The translations under genes and the position numbers were made by a program. From Cladobotryum mycophilum (Eukaryota; Ascomycota; Sordariomycetes; Hypocreales; Hypocreaceae), in contig CM071590.1 of the NCBI GenBank assembly GCA_036429605.1, positions 6,448,001 to 6,512,000 on the forward strand: 64,000 bases of DNA. The letters are read 5' to 3'. Positions 59,772 to 64,000 of the stretch are shown in pieces; the first letter of the stretch is position 1, and the number at the start of each line of letters is the position of its first letter. The notes under the pieces are model-generated. The model had not been told where the DNA came from, did not search any database, and was given only the letters and a program-made list of their open reading frames with translations.

Positions 59772-60503
59772 ATGTTCTTTGTTCCCATTACAATGTATAA
59801 TCTAGTTAGAGCTATGTTTGGGAAGGAAGCATTCGAACAACCAACAGGAAGACTACGATCCAACACAAAATCGGATACTATGACCAAGGAAGGCTATGGC
59901 TCTGGTTTGGAGTCCAAGAATGATGCCACCAATAGGCAAACCCGCGATCAATACCTCGAATTCACCTTCTATCCGACGCTAAAATTCAAGACACTGGAAG
60001 AGCTCAAGTGGGTGGCTCGCTTGGAGCTTCGTGTTAAGAGCGTCCCTCAGTTGATGAGACAAGGCTTCCATTGGGGAGCTGCTAACGTCCGCGAGGAGGA
60101 GGGCTACTTTCTTTCCAATAAGGGGGAGGTTGAGGAGACAGTGGAGATGTCAAATAAATTTTGGCAAGTTGGACGTGTATACACCGTGACTGATCTGTAA
60201 GAGCCTCCGCGGTGTAGTGGCCGCATTGTTGTGGTCGCCAGAGAGGTGCCGGCACTTTCTAGCTTTCGCTTGCATATGCTCTCGCCGGATATGATAGCTG
60301 CTTCGTGTGACCGGAATGAGGAAGGAAGATACATCTACAACTATAAGTTCTACGCTCCCGAGTGGAATTTCAACACAATCTACGATGACAAACCGCTGGA
60401 AGGCTGGTGGCCTTGGCCGAAGACGAAGCAGCAACAAGAGCAAAAGCAAGGGGGTAATACAACGGATTGGGAGAAGTGGGATACAGAGTGGTCTGACATG
60501 TAG
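59772..60503 (+). pseudogene. Tandem copy 1 of an unknown small gene, interrupted by an in-frame stop
   Basis: The first part (59772-60200) reads 142 codons and ends in VYTVTDL then TAA. The same frame continues from 60201 to 60503 and aligns with the second half of the copy at 61228-61857. Shared blocks: LMRQGFHW, EEE-YFL, W-VGR-YTV-DL, LS-FR--MLSPD, YDDK-L-GWWP-PK and the closing TEWS. The stop replaces a Gln codon in copy 2. The TAA lies inside GTAAGA, so a 45-nt intron (60197-60241, ending CCAG) could remove it and keep the frame, at a cost of 15 residues otherwise conserved. Either a young pseudogene or a gene with a gained intron. Function unknown; no signal peptide or membrane segment. 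Confidence 0.55.
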
Positions 60504-61227
60504 TTGCTTGTTGCACCAAATTTTGAAGTATTGGTAGAAAAAAGTTGGATATACTACACGTTCTTGCCTCTATGATAGCTTGCAATGGGAATAGCTCCCA
60601 TTTTGAAGTAAGCAGTCGACGCCGAGTCTTCGCTACAATGGAAACCCTCACAAATGGTGTTGTATATGGTGAGATGCATATTGACTTTGCTTGCATTAGA
60701 ACAAGGATTACTTTGGACTTCAGAAATGGTCGACAGTGACGATTTTCGTCTACTCTTACGCTTCATGGCAACATACTTAGGGATACCAGCCGTCAAATTC
60801 ATGCATTCTTTGCCAGCGGAGCCACTCTTGGTGAAGGTTTCACTGGAAAATTACCGTTTGCGTGGACGGGTTTTAAGTTCCTGATGTGTTACATGCAACC
60901 TGACAAACTTTGGTAGACGAGACTGGCCTCAATCGTGATGTGTGAGAAAGGTATATTGCTGAAAAGGTTTGACCGGCATACAACTCTTTTTAAAATACTT
61001 TGGCACAATCACTAAACTTTTCACTGTGACTGACTAACAATGCTATCCCGCCCTCTCTCTGCCATGGCCAAGACCTTGAGATCTTTTCCCTCAACACATT
61101 AGCTACGTCAACACAAGAGAATACCTCGATCTCAGGCAAACAAGCAAAGACAAAAGTATTCAGCATCAAAACCGGTCACAGAGGCCATTCAAGTATCGCG
61201 AGCACGGTTGATCTCATACGAAGGATA
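60504..61227. other. Spacer between the tandem copies
   Basis: 724 bp with no supported gene. Confidence 0.5.
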
Positions 61228-61857
61228 ATGGCGCTCCAAGCTATACGCAACTTTTTCGGCTGGCAGACTTACCCTCACTATCTTCAATTCACATATTATC
61301 CCAACCCAGACTATAAAAAAGATGATGAAGTGGAATGGGAAGCTCGCTTGGAGGTTCGCGCCAACGATGTGCCGCTCCTCATGAGGCAGGGCTTCCACTG
61401 GAGCGCAGCCAATGTTTGTGAGGAAGAAAGCTATTTCCTTACCACCAGGCTAGACCTTCAACTCTCAGTAGAGGAGTCAAGAAACTGGAAAGTCGGGCGT
61501 ATATATACAGTGGTCGACCTACAGAAGCCTCCACAGTGGACTGCTCGTCTTGTGGTGTTTGCTCAAAAGGTATCAGTACTGTCTGCCTTTCGCATTCAGA
61601 TGCTCTCTCCAGACAAGACAATCTCTGCTTTTGCTCGCAACAGCGATGAGAACCTCATTTACGAGTATTATTATCACCACCCCACTTGTAACTACAACTC
61701 AATCTACGATGACAAGCTATTGGGAGGCTGGTGGCCGCGGCCGAAGAAGCAGGAGCAGGAAGGGAAAGGGCAAGAGGAGCAAGGACAAGTATTAAGTGAT
61801 GAGGAGAATGAGGCCAAGGGTTCGGACGGTTGGAACACGGAATGGTCACAGTGTTAA
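61228..61857 (+). CDS. Unknown small protein, intact tandem copy 2
   Basis: A single-exon frame of 209 aa starting MALQAIRNFFGWQ. The body is rich in aromatic and charged residues (YLQFTYYPNPDYKKDDE, LLMRQGFHWSAANV, NYNSIYDDKLLGGWWPRPKK), with a Gln/Glu/Lys-rich tail and a closing NTEWSQC. No signal peptide, membrane helix or known domain was recognised. It is the intact paralogue of the interrupted gene 700 bp upstream; copy 1 carries about 55 extra residues at its N-terminus. Conserved Trp/Tyr positions suggest a folded ligand- or carbohydrate-binding domain, but that is speculation. Confidence 0.7.
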   Translation: MALQAIRNFFGWQTYPHYLQFTYYPNPDYKKDDEVEWEARLEVRANDVPLLMRQGFHWSAANVCEEESYFLTTRLDLQLSVEESRNWKVGRIYTVVDLQKPPQWTARLVVFAQKVSVLSAFRIQMLSPDKTISAFARNSDENLIYEYYYHHPTCNYNSIYDDKLLGGWWPRPKKQEQEGKGQEEQGQVLSDEENEAKGSDGWNTEWSQC

Positions 61858-62928
61858 CTATTAGATGTCCCACAGCAAATCTGAAACTGGCTCACCCATA
61901 GTAAGGGAGATTGCAACGCATTCATATCTGTGTCCTGATGAAAACCTCACCGTGGAAGTTGTACATGTAGTTTCTTTTCGCTGAAAAGTACTACGTAGAT
62001 ATTCACTACCATCACCGGTAGACACGACTGCAAATGATATTGTGTGCGCCTTTCCGTTTCGACTTCAACCGTACCTGACAAGTGAAGTGCTAAGCGAAGG
62101 AGAAGAGCTTACCTTCCTCTTCATATGATGTGAGAACAAAACATTGTTCATCTGCAGGCCTCTTGTTTTCTTCTTCTTTTCTTTAGTATCAACAAATAAT
62201 AATTTTTTTTAAAAAAGAAAATATGAAATTGTGAGTGGCATCGTCTTTATCTTCATCTCCTTTCTGTCATGACTTTCACAACACCACAAGATCTCATCAA
62301 GATATCGACGACCTAAGGAATGGTGCTGACAAGTGATATTATAGTGAATTTAAAATCTTCCATCCTTCTTCTCCAATCCTAGCCCCGGCTGGGAGTTCGA
62401 CCTCAGATCCCCCCAACGGTACGTTATCTTCGTCTTCGTCTTCGTCTTGTCCCCCTTCTCCTGTTCTTTCGAATCAAGTCGAGTACCACGAAACACATTG
62501 CTATTGACTAACACTGACGTTGATTCACCCCAGACCAAATACTAGGTGCGGTCGGGGGGATTCGCGCAGGGCTCGCAGGCGGGAGGGAGAGGGATGGGTG
62601 TGGGCGGAGGCGCGGGTGGTGGGTGGATGGTGGTGGGTGGATGGGCCCTTAATAGCGCTCTTTTTCGGTATTCTTATTTTTATTCCTGTTAAGTTTTTAA
62701 TTTCACGGCGTTTTCTTTACTCCCCTCTCCCCCTGATTCTGTTCCTCTCATGTTATGAGTGCCATGTGTTTTAGTTAGACGTCGAGACGCCAGATATTCG
62801 GTGGCAATTGGCCTTTCAAACAACGATGAATTATCCAACTACGCTAAATTAATGAAAAAGATCAAGTCTACAACATCAGCTACACTTCGTTGTCCATCCC
62901 AATTATAACATCCTCTTTGATCCACCGT
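61858..62928. other. Intergenic region
   Basis: 1.07 kb. GGGTGGTGG-rich part near 62570-62645 and AT-rich flanks; nothing recognised. Confidence 0.5.
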
Positions 62929-64000
62929 TCAAGCAGGTGAAATAGACGCGTCGTCGAAAAACCACGTGTTTGGAGTTTGTAGCCCGCCCTTGAACAGAAT
63001 CTGCAGTTGGCATGATTTGAGTTGGTTGGCAATCAGAGGGGTCGTTGCAGCGGGCGTTGTGAATTGACTCGTAAATTTGTAGTACTCGTTATCCACCGCG
63101 ACTCCTTGGTTCACGAGCGTAGGCGATGCGACTGTGATGGAGCCGCAGTTGACCTGAACCGTCACGAGCGATTGCCACGCCGAAATGTCTACAGGGTTTT
63201 TGATGCTGAACGACAGAGTGTATGTGGAAACGGCGTTGACGCCGAACATGGGGCTGGCGATGAAGGCGTTGCTTCCCGAGGCGGAGTTGGAGAGCTGGAG
63301 AACATGACCTGGTCCGCTGGGGCTCGTGTCCGTGCTCACTACGGATGCGGCCCAGGCAGACGGGGCGGAGATGATTGTTTGCCAGGGAGTGAGGGCTCCG
63401 GTCTCAAAGCCGCTGTTGGTGATGAGGTTTGATGCCGCTGGTGGAGGTGGCGGCGGTGGTGGTGTGACGGTCACAGTCGCGATGCCGCTGGTGGTCACAG
63501 TCGAGACGGTCTGCCAAACTGTTGCTGTAACAGTAGGGGTTATTGAAACTGTCGAAGTCTGACAATTTGTTAGTTTTATTGCCATGATTTAGCTGGGAAT
63601 CCATCATTGAGGCATACCACTGTCTTTGACTTGGTGCAAGGCTCCGTGTAAGTGACGCTGACCGTCTTGGCCGGCACATTGATGCAGGCACATGCTGAAG
63701 TGACGCGCGAGGCAGGATAATTCACACCACTGGTCATACATTTCGGCGGCTGTGCGTGTATAACAGGAGGACCACCGCCCACTACTAAACGGCCCTTGAG
63801 TGGGGATGTGCTGCCTTGAGTGATGGTTGCTGTCGCGGATGGGACGGTCGCGGTGTAAACAGTCGTCGTCGAGGTGATGGTGTTTGTCACAGCATTTGCT
63901 GTAGCGGTCTTCAAGATGGTCTTGGTTCTGGTTGGGATATTAGTACCAAATGCATCCATGGTAGATGCGAAGAAGTTCTAAAAGCTTACATTGTTGGTGT
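62929..64000 (-). CDS. Secreted or wall Thr-rich protein with CBM4_9-like domain, 5' end beyond right edge
   Basis: Exons 63558-62929 and 63927-63618 are visible, plus 11 nt of an upstream exon (64000-63990) joined by a 62-nt intron (GTAAGC donor, TACTAAT branch, ACCAG acceptor). An ATG at 63959 lies inside that intron, so it is probably not the start. The visible N-terminal part is Thr/Val-rich (TNTITSTTTVYTATV), typical of O-glycosylated wall linkers, with Cys pairs in SACACINV. An eight-Pro run leads to a jelly-roll-like domain (SNLITNSGFETGALTPWQ ... ending TWFFDDASISPA), the usual start and end of CBM4_9 modules. No C-terminal GPI signal is present. Function is probably wall or polysaccharide binding. 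Confidence 0.75.

Noticed and set aside
1..64000. CRISPR arrays, rRNA, tRNA and transposons
   Set aside because: No spaced direct repeats, rRNA segments, cloverleaf-like genes, transposase or long terminal repeats were recognised by eye; a tRNAscan or repeat-masking run was not possible.

Overview
The window looks like a filamentous ascomycete chromosome, most likely a Sordariomycete and perhaps Hypocreales. Genes carry short introns of about 45-150 nt with GTRNGT donors and CTAAC-type branch points. Families seen include Zn2Cys6 regulators, a HET-domain gene, non-reducing PKS, CYP505 and UbiA enzymes. The order-level guess comes from gene content only.

Region 1 (about 1-33.6 kb) is a meroterpenoid gene cluster whose parts match the ascochlorin (asc) pathway of Acremonium egyptiacum. 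In family terms the parts act in this order: a SAT-KS-AT-PT-ACP-hydrolase PKS (ascC) makes orsellinic acid; a UbiA prenyltransferase (ascA) farnesylates it; an A-T-R NRPS-like reductase (ascB) makes the aldehyde; a flavin halogenase (ascD) chlorinates; a P450-reductase fusion (ascE) epoxidises the farnesyl end; a Pyr4-type membrane cyclase (ascF) closes the ring; a P450 (ascG candidate) desaturates. A Zn2Cys6/AflR-like regulator lies inside. A second, truncated P450 sits at the left edge. Five exact copies of AAATTCRCCG, plus near-matches, lie in the cluster's intergenic regions and may be the regulator's operator. No ascH/I/J-type ascofuranone branch, exporter or resistant alternative oxidase was recognised.

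Region 2 (about 34.8-42 kb) is housekeeping: an Sch9-type AGC kinase and the COPI beta' subunit (Sec27). Region 3 (42.6-54 kb) holds a GPI-anchored secreted protein, then a regulated-cell-death-like island: a subtilisin-like protease head-to-head with a candidate gasdermin-like protein, followed by a HET-domain protein. A chitin deacetylase with two CBM18 modules follows. Region 4 (54-64 kb) holds a siderophore-type MFS transporter, a tandem pair of small genes of unknown function (one interrupted by a stop), and a secreted CBM4_9-like protein running off the right edge.

Three genes (ascB, the regulator, sch9) read through only if one base is added at a short homopolymer run. This points to a systematic sequence error more than to three independent pseudogenes.
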